Origin: Streptomyces sp. ISL-66
GTDB taxonomy: Bacteria > Actinomycetota > Actinomycetes > Streptomycetales > Streptomycetaceae
Assembly: GCF_018614135.1 (NCBI RefSeq)
Contig: NZ_JAGGOW010000004.1
Coordinates: 1-51,750, forward strand
Length of the DNA: 51,750 nucleotides
Reading direction: 5' to 3'
A program made the position numbers and the translations under genes. This document shows positions 42,410 to 51,385 of this stretch, in pieces. Under the pieces are notes generated by a model. That model ran no database searches. It saw only the letters and a program-made list of their open reading frames with translations, and had not been told where the DNA came from. How positions within the stretch are numbered: the stretch's first letter is position 1; each line of letters begins with the position of its first letter.

Positions 42410-43834
42410 TCAGGCCGGTGTGGAGGCCGTCACGGCGGCCGAGGCAGCCTTGCGGACGGCTCCGGCGACCGCGCCCGCGACCTTGTCGTTGAAGACCGAC
42501 GGGATGATGTAGTTCGCGTTGAGCTCGTCCTCGCCGACCACGTCGGCCAGGGCGGTCGCGGCGGCCAGCATCATGTCGGTGTTCACCGTGCGCGACTGGG
42601 CGTCCAGCAGGCCGCGGAAGACGCCCGGGAAGACCAGCACGTTGTTGATCTGGTTCGGGAAGTCGGAGCGCCCGGTGGCCACGACTGCCGCGGTCTGGCG
42701 GGCGACGGCCGGGTCCACCTCGGGGTCCGGGTTCGCGAGCGCGAACACGATCGCGCCCTCCGCCATGGCGGCCACGTCGTCGCCGTTCAGGACGTTCGGG
42801 GCCGAGACGCCGATGAAGACGTCGGCTCCGACCACGGCCTCCTTCAGGGTGCCCGTGTAGCCCTCGGGGTTGGTGTTGTCGGCGATCCAGCGCAGCGGCG
42901 AGTCGGCCGCCGCGTCGACGAGGTCGGGGCGGCCGGCGTGCACGACACCGTGGATGTCGGCGCTGACCGCGTTCTTGACGCCCGCCGCGAGGAGCAGCTT
43001 GAGGATCGCCGTACCGGCCGCGCCGGCGCCCGACATGACCACCTTGACGTCGCCAACTGCCTTGCCCACCACGCGCAGCGCGTTGGTGAGGGCGGCCAGG
43101 ACCACGATGGCGGTGCCGTGCTGGTCGTCGTGGAAGACGGGGATGTCGAGGGCCTCGCGCAGGCGCGCCTCGATCTCGAAGCAGCGCGGCGCGGAGATGT
43201 CCTCCAGGTTGATGCCGGCGAAGCCCGGGGCGATGGCCTTGACGACCGCGACGATCTCGTCGGGGTCCTGCGTGTCGAGGCAGATCGGCCAGGCGTCGAT
43301 GCCGGCGAAGCGCTTGAAGAGGGCCGCCTTGCCCTCCATGACGGGCAGCGCGGCCATCGGGCCGATGTTGCCCAGACCCAGCACGGCGGAGCCGTCGGTC
43401 ACGACTGCGACGGAGTTGCGCTTGATGGTCAGGCGGCGCGCGTCCTCGGGGTTCTCGGCGATGGCCATGCACACGCGGGCCACGCCCGGGGTGTAGATCA
43501 TCGAGAGGTCGTCGCGGTTGCGGATGGGGTGCTTGGACGCCATCTCGATCTTGCCGCCGAGGTGCATCAGGAAGGTGCGGTCGGAGACCTTGCCGAGGCT
43601 GACGCCCTCGATCCCGCGCAGCTTCTCGACGATCTCGTCCGCGTGCGCCGTGGAGGTCGCGGCGATGGTGACGTCGATACGGAGCTTCTCGTGGCCGGAT
43701 GCGGTCACGTCGAGGCCGGTGACCGAGCCACCGGACGACTCCACGGCGGTGGTGAGCTGGGAGACCGCGGTTCCGCTCGCGGGCACTTCCAGGCGGACCG
43801 TCATCGAGTACGAGACGCTGGGCGCCGTTGCCAT
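42410..43834 (-). CDS. maeA: NAD-dependent malic enzyme with N-terminal ACT domain
   Basis: A 474-residue oxidoreductase that converts malate to pyruvate and CO2. An N-terminal ACT-like regulatory domain (YSMTVRLEVPASGTAVSQLT, about 7–85) precedes the malic domain (LSMIYTPGVARVCMAIAENP, VAVVTDGSAVLGLGNIGPMA, FHDDQHGTAIVVLAALTNAL). The NAD(P)-binding domain follows (VKVVMSGAGAAGTAILKLLL). By position it matches the NAD-type enzyme next to hup in S. coelicolor; the coenzyme preference is therefore inference. ATG 43834 has GAGG 9 bases upstream. Confidence 0.92.
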   Translation of the reverse strand: MATAPSVSYSMTVRLEVPASGTAVSQLTTAVESSGGSVTGLDVTASGHEKLRIDVTIAATSTAHADEIVEKLRGIEGVSLGKVSDRTFLMHLGGKIEMASKHPIRNRDDLSMIYTPGVARVCMAIAENPEDARRLTIKRNSVAVVTDGSAVLGLGNIGPMAALPVMEGKAALFKRFAGIDAWPICLDTQDPDEIVAVVKAIAPGFAGINLEDISAPRCFEIEARLREALDIPVFHDDQHGTAIVVLAALTNALRVVGKAVGDVKVVMSGAGAAGTAILKLLLAAGVKNAVSADIHGVVHAGRPDLVDAAADSPLRWIADNTNPEGYTGTLKEAVVGADVFIGVSAPNVLNGDDVAAMAEGAIVFALANPDPEVDPAVARQTAAVVATGRSDFPNQINNVLVFPGVFRGLLDAQSRTVNTDMMLAAATALADVVGEDELNANYIIPSVFNDKVAGAVAGAVRKAASAAVTASTPA

Positions 43835-44416
43835 GGCCGTGTTCCTCTTCTGTCCCTGGTTCTTCTGTCCACAGGGTCCGCGCCGCGCGGGCCGAGAACA
43901 CGGCGAGTGCGGCAGGACCTGTTGTCCGATCGTCCCACCTACCAGCCGGTACAAGGTAACCAGCTACAAATTTCGGAAAGACACTTCCACCATACGAGAT
44001 TTGATGATGTCGTGGAACCCTTTCAGGCCACGCAAAACAGGCCTGCCCCCGCCGCTTCCGCGGTGGGGGCAGACCTGCCGTGTACGTCTACGACACCGAC
44101 CCGCCATGCTCGCCTCGCGGCAAGTGGTCGCTCTAGGCGACTAAGGTTGGGCCCGGGGGCTTGGATCGAGTCGGTGCCTCAACCAGGCTAACAAAGGTTC
44201 GCCGGAAGTGATCCCCCTCCCGGAAGAAGCTTCCGCCGACCACGCCCTTGGCCGCCCCCCATCCGGCCGTACGGGGCCTTGAGCCGGTCCGGGGACCGCC
44301 GGTGAACAGCCCCGGACCCGGTGTCCACTCCGCCGGAGCCCTCGGAGCCCGCTGGACCCGGCCGGAGCCCGCCGGGCCGCGGGACCCGGCCGGACCCCGC
44401 GCGCCGCGGCCGGGCG
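43835..44416. other. 582-base intergenic region between malic enzyme and HelD genes
   Basis: No gene is convincing. It contains the malic enzyme promoter, probably in the lower-GC part at 43940–44020, and the hairpin at 44038–44077. The rest (44160–44416) is GC-rich with short repeats and no coding pattern. Confidence 0.5.
44038..44077 (-). terminator. Imperfect long hairpin upstream of the malic enzyme gene
   Basis: The arms 44038–44055 and 44060–44077 pair in 15 of 18 positions around the loop TTCC. The likely role is ending transcription from the HelD gene before the malic enzyme promoter. Confidence 0.6.
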
Positions 44417-46738
44417 CTACGGCCGCAGCAGCGCCGCGACGCCCTCCGCATCCGGGGTGTCCAGGTCGGTCGAGACCACCGTGAGCTGCTGCGTCGCGCG
44501 CGTCAGGGCCACGTAGAGCACCCGCAGGCCCGCCGGGGACTCCTGCGCGATCTCCGCCGGGGAGACGACCACCGTGGCGTCGTACTCCAGGCCCTTCGCC
44601 TCCAGGCTGCCCAGTGCGACCGCCCGCTCCCCGAGGTCCGCCAGCCAGCCCGCGGCCTCCGCACGGCGGTCCATGGCCACGACCACGCCCACCGTGCCGT
44701 CGACCTGCTCCAGCAGCCGCCGGGTCTCCTCCCGGACGGTCTCGCGCAGGTCCTCGGCCACCGCCGTGAAGCGCGGCCGAAGTCCCGTGGAGCGCACCGC
44801 CGTCGGCGGCTCCGTGCCCGGCGCTGCCAGCTTCAGCACGCGGGACGCGACTTCGGCGACCTCGGCCGGGTTGCGGTAGTTCACCGTCAGGGTGAACCGG
44901 CGCCGCAGCCGCGAGCCCAGCGCCTCGTCCCGTGCGGCCGCCGCCTCCTCCGGGTCCGTCCACGAGGACTGCGCCGGGTCGCCGACCACCGTCCAGGTGC
45001 CCATCCGGCCCCGGCGGCCCACCATCCGCCACTGCATCGGCGTCAGGTCCTGCGCCTCGTCGACGATGACGTGCGCGTACTCCGTGCGCTCCGCCGCGAG
45101 CCGCTCGGCCCGCTCCCACTGGGTCTCCTCGCGGATCGGCATCAGCTCCTCCAGCCCGCTCAGCTGGTCCAGCGGGTTCATCTCGCGCTTGCGCTTGGGC
45201 TTGGCGAGCGCACCGAGCAGCTGGTGGAGCTCGTCCAGGAGCGCCACGTCGTGCACCGACAGCGGGCCCTTGCCGTCCGGACCCACCCGGCGCAGCGAAC
45301 GCGCCAGCTGGCGGGTCTCGCGCGGGTTCAGGTCCCGGCGCGACCAGCGCCCCAGCCGCCGCTCGTCGGCCATGGAGGCCAGCACCCCGCGCGGGGTGAG
45401 CTCGGGCCACCAGGCATTGAGGAACTCGATGAAGGCGTCCTCCGTCGAGATGTCCTCGTCGAAGGCGGAGCGCAGCTCGGCGGCGAGCTCCGGGTCGCTG
45501 TGCCGCCCCGCGCCCCCGGACTTGGAGTACAGCGCGTCCAGCAGGAGCTTGCGGGCGCGCGGGCGCAGCAGGTTGACCGGCGCGGTGCCGGACAGGACGT
45601 TCTGCCGGATCCGGTCGAGGTCGCCGGCCTCCAGTTCCTGGCGGCGCCCGAAGGCCACCACGCGCAGCCGGTCCGGGGCGGGGGTGCCGCCGGGACCGCC
45701 GAGCTCCAGGGCGCCCCGTACGGCCTTGCGCAGCACCTTCAGCATCCGGGACGAGCCCTTGATCCGGGCCGTGGAGGGATCGTCGTAGGTGGTCGCCTCG
45801 GCCCCGTCGACGAGGGAGCCGAGCGCCCGGATGGCGACCTGGCCCTCTTCGCCGAGGGAGGGCAGGACGCCCTCGGTGTACGCGACGAGCAGCGGGGTCG
45901 GGGAGACGATGAGGATGCCGCCGGAGTAGCGGCGCCGGTCCTGGTAGAGCAGGTAGGCGGCGCGGTGCAGGGCGACGGCGGTCTTGCCGGTGCCCGGTCC
46001 GCCCGCGACCTCGGCGACCGAGGCGGCGGGCGCCCGGATGACGAGGTCCTGCTCGGCCTGGATGGAGGAGACGATGTCCCGCATCGAGTGGGTGCGGGCC
46101 CGCCCGAGGGCGGCCATCAGCGCGCCGTCGCCGATGACGGGGAGCTCTTGCCCGTCGAGGAAGGCGGTGACCTCGGGACGCATCAGGTCGTCCTCGACGC
46201 CGAGCACCTTGCGGCCCTTGGAGCGGATCACGCGGCGGCGTACGACGCGTCCGGGCTCCTTGGGGGTGGAACGGTAGAAGGGCGCGGCGGCGGGGGCCCG
46301 CCAGTCGATGACGAGCGGCGCGTAGTCGGAGTCGAGGACTCCGATGCGGCCGATGTGGAGCGTTTCGGCGATGTCGGCCGTGAGGTCGGGCCGGATCGCG
46401 TCGTCGGCGGGGTCGACGGAGGTGAACGCGCCGTCGGGACCGCGCTCCCCGTCCTTGCCGAGGACCAGGTCGACGCGGCCGAAGAGGAAGTCTTCGAACT
46501 CGTTGTTGAGACGGTTGAGATGGATTCCGGCGCGGAAGACCTGTGCGTCCCGCTCGGCGAGGGCTCCGGGCGTGCCGACCTGGCCACGCTTGGCGGCGTC
46601 GTTCATCAGGAACTCCGCCTCGTCGATCTTCTCCTCAAGGCGTCGGTACACGTGATCGAGATGCGTCTGCTCGACCGCGATCTCCCGATCGCGGACGGAA
46701 TCCGCCGTGCTGTCGACAGCGGCATTCTGCGCGGCCAC
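44417..46738 (-). CDS. helD: HelD-like UvrD/Rep-family helicase (RNA polymerase-associated type)
   Basis: A 773-residue SF1 helicase. An N-terminal coiled coil (VEQTHLDHVYRRLEEKIDEA, about 22–41) is followed by Walker A GGPGTGKT (246–253) in VAEVAGGPGTGKTAVALHRA. Walker B is VIVDEAQDLTPMQW, then WTVVGDPAQS, YRNPAEVA and the final motif YVALTRATQQLTV. This architecture is that of HelD, which removes and recycles stalled RNA polymerase; some actinomycete relatives (HelR) protect against rifampicin. GTG 46738 has AAGGGG upstream. A long read-through frame upstream is not coding. Confidence 0.9.
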   Translation of the reverse strand: MAAQNAAVDSTADSVRDREIAVEQTHLDHVYRRLEEKIDEAEFLMNDAAKRGQVGTPGALAERDAQVFRAGIHLNRLNNEFEDFLFGRVDLVLGKDGERGPDGAFTSVDPADDAIRPDLTADIAETLHIGRIGVLDSDYAPLVIDWRAPAAAPFYRSTPKEPGRVVRRRVIRSKGRKVLGVEDDLMRPEVTAFLDGQELPVIGDGALMAALGRARTHSMRDIVSSIQAEQDLVIRAPAASVAEVAGGPGTGKTAVALHRAAYLLYQDRRRYSGGILIVSPTPLLVAYTEGVLPSLGEEGQVAIRALGSLVDGAEATTYDDPSTARIKGSSRMLKVLRKAVRGALELGGPGGTPAPDRLRVVAFGRRQELEAGDLDRIRQNVLSGTAPVNLLRPRARKLLLDALYSKSGGAGRHSDPELAAELRSAFDEDISTEDAFIEFLNAWWPELTPRGVLASMADERRLGRWSRRDLNPRETRQLARSLRRVGPDGKGPLSVHDVALLDELHQLLGALAKPKRKREMNPLDQLSGLEELMPIREETQWERAERLAAERTEYAHVIVDEAQDLTPMQWRMVGRRGRMGTWTVVGDPAQSSWTDPEEAAAARDEALGSRLRRRFTLTVNYRNPAEVAEVASRVLKLAAPGTEPPTAVRSTGLRPRFTAVAEDLRETVREETRRLLEQVDGTVGVVVAMDRRAEAAGWLADLGERAVALGSLEAKGLEYDATVVVSPAEIAQESPAGLRVLYVALTRATQQLTVVSTDLDTPDAEGVAALLRP

Positions 46739-46923
46739 CAAGGCCCCTTTCTGACGTGCATGGGCGACCGTCAACCGTACGCGAAGGGGCCCCTGTCCGC
46801 ACGCCCCGTTCCGGGAAGGCTCACGGAACAAGACGAAGATCACTCGCGGACCTCCGCCCGGTCCCCCGCGGATCGCGCCCGGACCGGCCCCGCGGCCCGC
46901 CCCGCGGCCGCCCTCGGGCCGTG

Positions 46924-47511
46924 CTAGCCGGGCCGCGCTTCGAGCACGCGCCGCCGGTGGCGGGCCACCCGCTCGCGGTTCCCGCACAGCTCGCTGGAGC
47001 ACCAACGGCGCCGGTGGCCGCGCGAGGTGTCGAGGTAGACGCGGGCGCAGCCGTCGCCCTCGCAGGCCCGCAGCAGCGCGCGGTCGCCGGGATCGGTGAG
47101 CAGCTCCACCGCGTCCCGGGCCACGGCGGCGAGCAGCCCCGCGCATTCGACCCCGCCGCACAACTCCCGTACCAGGTGACCTTCTTGGTCCTGTACGGCA
47201 CACAGTCCCGGGGGTGGACCGGCGGCCGCCGCGTTGACCCGGGCCAGCGCGGCCCCGGGCGGCGCGGCCCCGGCGAGCTCGGCCCGTACGAGGTCCTCGA
47301 CGTCGGCGCGCAGCGCCCGGAAGGCCTGCACCCAGTCGGCGCCGACCCGCGCGAGCGGCGTCCGGTCGGGCACCAGCCCGGCTCCGGCGAGCCACAGCCG
47401 CAGCGCGTCGCCGTCCCGGATCCCCTCCGACCCGTCGGTGGGCCTGTGGGGCTCGAAGGTGGCCACCAGGTCCAGACAGATCCGCCCGGAGTCGAACCAC
47501 ATGCCCGTCAC
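46924..47511 (-). CDS. CGNR zinc-finger / ABATE domain regulator
   Basis: A 195-residue protein with an N-terminal ABATE-type domain (FDSGRICLDLVATFEPHRPT) and the C-terminal CGNR zinc finger (CEGDGCARVYLDTSRGHRRR WCSSELCGNRERVARHRRR). The four Cys and the CGNR motif are intact, so it is probably a DNA-binding regulator; the ligand is unknown. GTG 47511 is taken as start; ATG 47502 is equally possible. It is transcribed on the same strand as helD. Confidence 0.9.
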   Translation of the reverse strand: MTGMWFDSGRICLDLVATFEPHRPTDGSEGIRDGDALRLWLAGAGLVPDRTPLARVGADWVQAFRALRADVEDLVRAELAGAAPPGAALARVNAAAAGPPPGLCAVQDQEGHLVRELCGGVECAGLLAAVARDAVELLTDPGDRALLRACEGDGCARVYLDTSRGHRRRWCSSELCGNRERVARHRRRVLEARPG

Positions 47512-47566
47512 CGCCTCGCTCTCGGCGCGTGCCCCCAGAGTGCCCGCCCCCGGGCCGGGGGGCTAG

Positions 47567-47626
47567 GGCCTGTCGTCGAATTCCCGTCGTCGCCCGAGGG
47601 GGGAGACGGGAAGGTGACGACAGGCC
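47567..47626 (-). terminator. Nested hairpin terminator of the GNAT gene
   Basis: An outer stem GGCCTGTCGTC (47567–47577) / GACGACAGGCC (47616–47626) and an inner stem TTCCCGTC (47581–47588) / GACGGGAA (47605–47612) begin 5 bases beyond the GNAT stop. Confidence 0.75.
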
Positions 47627-47630
47627 GCCC

Positions 47631-48152
47631 TCAGAGGGCGGGCGGGTCGTCGTGCAGCAGCCGGTGGAAGAGGCGGTGGTCGCGCCAGGCCCCGCCGACG
47701 TGCAGGTAGCGGGGCGCGAGCCCGTACTGCTCGAACCCGGCCTTCGCCAGCACCCGCTGCGAGGCCAGGTTGTCGACCCGGGTCCCGGCCTCGACCCGGT
47801 GCAGTCCGACCTCGTCGCGGGCGATCCGGCAGACCTCCCGCAACGCGGCGGTGGCCAGCCCCCTGCCCGCGTGCCCCTGCGCCACCCAGTAGCCGATGGC
47901 CCCGCTGCACAGCGCCCCGAACACGATGGTGCCGAGGTTGATCGCCCCGACGGGCTCCCCGCCGTCGAGGAGCACGTACGGGCGCACCCGCCCGCCGTCC
48001 CGCTCCTCGAGCAGCTCCTCGATCCGCGCCCGCTGTCCGGCCTCGGTGTAGAAGCCCGCGCCCCGCCGGGGCTCGTAGGGGGCCATGTACGCCCGGTTCC
48101 GCTCCAACACCTCGGCGAGCCCGGCGGCGTCCGCCACCCGGATCTCCCGCAT
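47631..48152 (-). CDS. GNAT-family N-acetyltransferase, RimJ/RimL-like
   Basis: A 173-residue acetyltransferase with the acetyl-CoA loop QGHAGRGLATAALREV and the C-terminal segment EAGTRVDNLASQRVLAKAGF, typical of RimJ/RimL proteins that acetylate N-termini or small amines. ATG 48152 is preferred because GAGGG lies 8 bases upstream; ATG 48173 in the same frame gives 7 more residues. Substrate unknown. Confidence 0.9.
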   Translation of the reverse strand: MREIRVADAAGLAEVLERNRAYMAPYEPRRGAGFYTEAGQRARIEELLEERDGGRVRPYVLLDGGEPVGAINLGTIVFGALCSGAIGYWVAQGHAGRGLATAALREVCRIARDEVGLHRVEAGTRVDNLASQRVLAKAGFEQYGLAPRYLHVGGAWRDHRLFHRLLHDDPPAL

Positions 48153-48227
48153 CTCCACACCCTCAAGGATCATCCGGGCACGCTAACGGACGCCCCGGAA
48201 CCGGCCGGACGCGGGGGAGAACCACCC

Positions 48228-48441
48228 ATGGGTCCGCGGAAGACCCTGGCAGTGGATCGAGACCGCGCACCGCCTGGCCCAGCGCGGCCGCCACCAGATC
48301 CTGTCCGTCGTCGACTGGCTCGTCCGCGCGACGGCGGCCCACCACGGCCTGGTCGTCCTCCACGACGACAAGGACTTCGCCGCCGCGGCCGGCCTCCGCC
48401 CGGAGGTGCGGGAGCACCACGTGCACCGGGTGCCGCACTGA
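48228..48441 (+). pseudogene. PIN-domain (VapC-type) toxin remnant
   Basis: On the plus strand a frame reads WQWIETAHRLAQRGRHQILS VVDWLVRATAAHHGLVVLHD DKDFAAAAGL … and stops at TGA 48439–48441. This matches the C-terminal third of VapC toxins, which typically read VVDLLIAATA, then GLTVLHDD and DF; the conserved Asp residues are present. There is no start codon or N-terminal PIN part and no VapB antitoxin nearby, so it is a degraded fragment. Confidence 0.72.
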
Positions 48442-48481
48442 GTCCCGCGCCGACCGCCCGCGCCGCTCCGGGCGGGCCGCC

Positions 48482-49681
48482 TCAGGCGTCCCCGTACTTC
48501 GTCTCCGCGGCCATGTCCAAGGAGAGCCGGTAGCCGCGCTTGACGACCGTCTGGATCAGGTTCGGTACGCCCAGTGCGACGCGCAGGCGGGCCATCGCCG
48601 TCTCCACCGCGTGCTCGTCGCGGCCCGCGCCCGGGAGGGCGCGCAGGAGCTCGGAGCGGGCCACCACCCAGCCCGGGCGGCGGGCCAGGGCCCGCAGCAG
48701 GGCCATGCCGGCCGGCGGGACCGGGCGGAGCCCGGCGTCGACGAGGACCGCGTGGCCGCGCAGCTCCAGCCGGTGTCCCGCCACCGGGAGCACCCGCGCC
48801 CGTGCCGGGAGTTCCTGGCACAGCAGCTGTACGAGGGGCCCGAGCCGGAACCGCTCGGGCTGGACCGTGGCGATCCCCTCGGCCTGCAACGGCAGGGCCG
48901 TCACCGGGCCCACGCATGCCGACAGCACCGACCCGCCGGTCAGCGCCGCGCGCAGGGGTTCCCGTACGCCCCGCTCCGTGGCCCGCGCCAGCAGGGACAC
49001 CGCCGCCGGCGCGGAGGTGAAGCTCACCGCGTCGACCCCGCCGGCGATCACCGCGTCGAGCAGCCGGTCCAGCGGGCCGGGGTCCTCGGGGGCCATCCAC
49101 CGGTACACCGGGACGCCGACCACCTCGGCCCCGCCCGCCCGCAGCGCCTCGATGAAGCCGGGCAGCGGCTCCCCGTGCAGCTGGAGGGCGATGCGCCGGC
49201 CGGCCACCCCGGCGCTCAGCAGCCGGTCCAGTACCTCCGCGAGCGATTCCGACGCCGGGGACCAGGTCTCCACCAGCCCGGCGGCCCGGATGGCGCCCTT
49301 GACCTTCGGCCCGCGCGCCAGCAGTTCGGTCTCGCGCAGCCGCCCGAGCAGTTCCTCCCCGAGCCCCCAGCCGTCCGCTGCCTCGATCCAGCCGCGGAAG
49401 CCGATGGCGGTCGTGGCCACCACGACGTCGGGCGCGCAGCCGATCAGTTCCTTGGTCGCGGCGAGCAGTTCGGCGTCGTCGGCGAGGGGGACGATCCGCA
49501 GGGCGGGCGCGTGCAGCACGGTGGCCCCGCGGCGGCGCAGCAGGGCGATCAGGTCGTCGGCCCGCCGGGCGGCGGTGACCCCGATGGTGAAGCCCGCGAG
49601 CGGCCCGGCGACGGGTGCCGGCTCCGGGTCGGGCGCGGGAGTCGTGTCCTCGACCGGCCCGGTGGGGGTGTCGTCGTGCAT
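48482..49681 (-). CDS. nnaR: NnaR-type nitrate/nitrite regulator: HemD-like domain fused to winged helix
   Basis: A 399-residue protein. Residues about 25–280 resemble uroporphyrinogen-III synthase (FTIGVTAARRADDLIALLRR RGATVLHAPALRIVPL; VDAVSFTSAPAAVSLL). Residues about 300–390 form an OmpR-type winged helix (LRPVPPAGMALLRALARRPG … AVETAMARLRVALGVPNLIQTVVKRGYRL). This fusion, next to a nitrate transporter, matches NnaR of S. coelicolor, a regulator of nitrate/nitrite assimilation genes under GlnR. It is transcribed on the same strand as narK, downstream of a strong hairpin. Confidence 0.9.
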   Translation of the reverse strand: MHDDTPTGPVEDTTPAPDPEPAPVAGPLAGFTIGVTAARRADDLIALLRRRGATVLHAPALRIVPLADDAELLAATKELIGCAPDVVVATTAIGFRGWIEAADGWGLGEELLGRLRETELLARGPKVKGAIRAAGLVETWSPASESLAEVLDRLLSAGVAGRRIALQLHGEPLPGFIEALRAGGAEVVGVPVYRWMAPEDPGPLDRLLDAVIAGGVDAVSFTSAPAAVSLLARATERGVREPLRAALTGGSVLSACVGPVTALPLQAEGIATVQPERFRLGPLVQLLCQELPARARVLPVAGHRLELRGHAVLVDAGLRPVPPAGMALLRALARRPGWVVARSELLRALPGAGRDEHAVETAMARLRVALGVPNLIQTVVKRGYRLSLDMAAETKYGDA

Positions 49682-49776
49682 GGTGACCTGCCTCGCGCAG
49701 TGGTCGGGGTCCGGGATCGGGTCCGGTCTCGGAGTCGGGTCCGGAGCCCGCCCGGAACCGGGGCCGGGATCGCGTT

Positions 49777-49824
49777 CGCGTGAACCGAGCCTGCCCTGGG
49801 GGCGTATCAGGCTCGGTTCACGCG
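49777..49824 (-). terminator. Terminator of the nitrate transporter gene
   Basis: A perfect 17-bp stem (49777–49793 with 49808–49824) and a 14-base loop lie 34 bases beyond the transporter stop. It separates the transporter from nnaR, which should therefore have its own promoter in 49682–49776. Confidence 0.85.
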
Positions 49825-49858
49825 TATTTCGGTGCCGTTAACCGATGTCGGTCCGCCG

Positions 49859-51229
49859 TTACACCGAGGTGAGCTGTGGCTTCGCCTCCGTGCCCGTCGT
49901 ACTGATCATCGCGCGGGAGGGCCGGCGAAGGTATACCGCCCAGGTGACCGTGCAGCAGGCCCCGTAGAAGGCGAGGAAGGTCACGAAGGCGGCCGTGCCC
50001 GAACCGGAGCTGAGGAAGGCCTCCCGGAAGACCAGGTTGATGCCGAGTCCGCCGAGGGCGCCGACCGCGCCGATGAGTCCCATGGAGGCCCCGGACAGCC
50101 GCCGCCCGTAGGCGGCCGCGTCCACGCCGCTCATGCCGCGTGCCAGGGCCTTGGCCTGGAAGATGCCGGGGATCATCTTGTACGTGGAGCCGTTGCCCAG
50201 TCCGCTGAGGACGAAGAGCGCGACGAAGCCGACGAGGAACACCGGCAGGGATTCCCGTACGGAGGCCAGGATCACCACCGTGGTGGCCGCCGCCATCGCC
50301 ACGAACGTGCCCAGCGTGATCCGCGCCCCGCCGAACCGGTCCGCGAGGGCCCCGCCGACCGGCCGGATCAGCGAGCCGAGCAGCGGCCCGATGAAGGTGA
50401 GCGAGGCCGCCTGGAGCGGGGTGCGGCCGAACTGCGTCTGCAGCACCAGCCCGAAGGCGAAGCTGTAGCCGATGAAGGAGCCGAAGGTGCCGATGTACAG
50501 GAACGCCATGATCCAGGTGTGGGCGTCGCGGACGGCCTCCCGCACGGCTCCGGTGTCGTTGCGCACGGGCGCCAGGTTGTCCATCCGCAGCGCGGCGAGG
50601 GTGGCCGCGATCACGATGAGCGGGACGTAGGCGCCGAGCAGCAGCCTCGGGTGGCCGGCCCCGGCCGTGCTGATGACCAGCAGCGCGACGAGCTGGACGA
50701 CGGGGACGCCGATGTTGCCGCCGCCCGCGTTGAGGCCGAGCGCCCAGCCCTTCTTGCGCAGCGGGAAGAACGCGTTGATGTTCGTCATCGAGGAGGCGAA
50801 GTTGCCGCCGCCGACGCCGGTCAGCGCGGCCACCAGCAGGAAGGTGCCGTACGAGGTCCCGGGCTCCATGACCAGCCACGCGGCGACGGTCGGCGCGAGC
50901 AGCAGCAGGGCGCTGACGACGGTCCAGTTGCGGCCGCCGAAACGGGCCACGGCGAAGGTGTAGGGGATCCGGACGAGGGCGCCGACACAGGTGGCGGTCG
51001 CGATGAGGAAGAACTTCCCCGCGGGGTCGATCCCGTACTTCGGGCCCATGAAGAGCACCATCACCGACCACAGGGACCAGATCGAGAAACCGATGTGCTC
51101 GGAGAGCACGGAGTAGACCAGGTTGCGCCGGGCGGTCTTCTCGCCCGTCTCCTTCCAGAAGGTCTCGTCCTCGGGTTCCCACCGCTCGATCCAGCGGCCC
51201 CCTTTGCGCGGTGCGGTCGTACTGGTCAT
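49859..51229 (-). CDS. narK: Nitrate/nitrite transporter, NarK/NasA type
   Basis: A 456-residue MFS protein of the NNP family with about 12 helices. The nitrate signature is visible as VGGGNFASSMTNINAFFP (about 138–155), with a second one near GNGSTYKMIPGIFQ. A conserved Arg in the first helical hairpin region (ALVRIPYTFAVARFGGR) fits nitrate binding. ATG 51229 has GGAGG 6 bases upstream. Its neighbour nnaR points to assimilation. The control region contains an unusual GTCAC repeat array. Confidence 0.92.
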   Translation of the reverse strand: MTSTTAPRKGGRWIERWEPEDETFWKETGEKTARRNLVYSVLSEHIGFSIWSLWSVMVLFMGPKYGIDPAGKFFLIATATCVGALVRIPYTFAVARFGGRNWTVVSALLLLAPTVAAWLVMEPGTSYGTFLLVAALTGVGGGNFASSMTNINAFFPLRKKGWALGLNAGGGNIGVPVVQLVALLVISTAGAGHPRLLLGAYVPLIVIAATLAALRMDNLAPVRNDTGAVREAVRDAHTWIMAFLYIGTFGSFIGYSFAFGLVLQTQFGRTPLQAASLTFIGPLLGSLIRPVGGALADRFGGARITLGTFVAMAAATTVVILASVRESLPVFLVGFVALFVLSGLGNGSTYKMIPGIFQAKALARGMSGVDAAAYGRRLSGASMGLIGAVGALGGLGINLVFREAFLSSGSGTAAFVTFLAFYGACCTVTWAVYLRRPSRAMISTTGTEAKPQLTSV

Positions 51230-51275
51230 CACACGCCTCCACAGCTGCTGCGATCGCGTCGCGTCACGCCACGTC

Positions 51276-51314
51276 GTCACGTCTTGTCACGTCACGTCTC
51301 GTCACGTCTCGTCC
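51276..51314. repeat. GTC-pentamer array upstream of narK
   Basis: Seven to eight pentamers in a row (GTCAC, GTCTT, GTCAC, GTCAC, GTCTC, GTCAC, GTCTC, GTCC) lie 47–85 bases before the narK start. On the minus strand these read as GTGAC and GAGAC units, reminiscent of GlnR half-sites. Confidence 0.6.
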
Positions 51315-51385
51315 GTGGTCACGACGGTAGGAACGGCTCGTTTCGGCCTGGGTCCCCGCCGGATGACCGCCGGGAAACCTTGCAC

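Noticed and set aside
51257..51314. CRISPR-like array in the narK leader
   Set aside because: Units are 5 bases with no spacers and no cas genes nearby.
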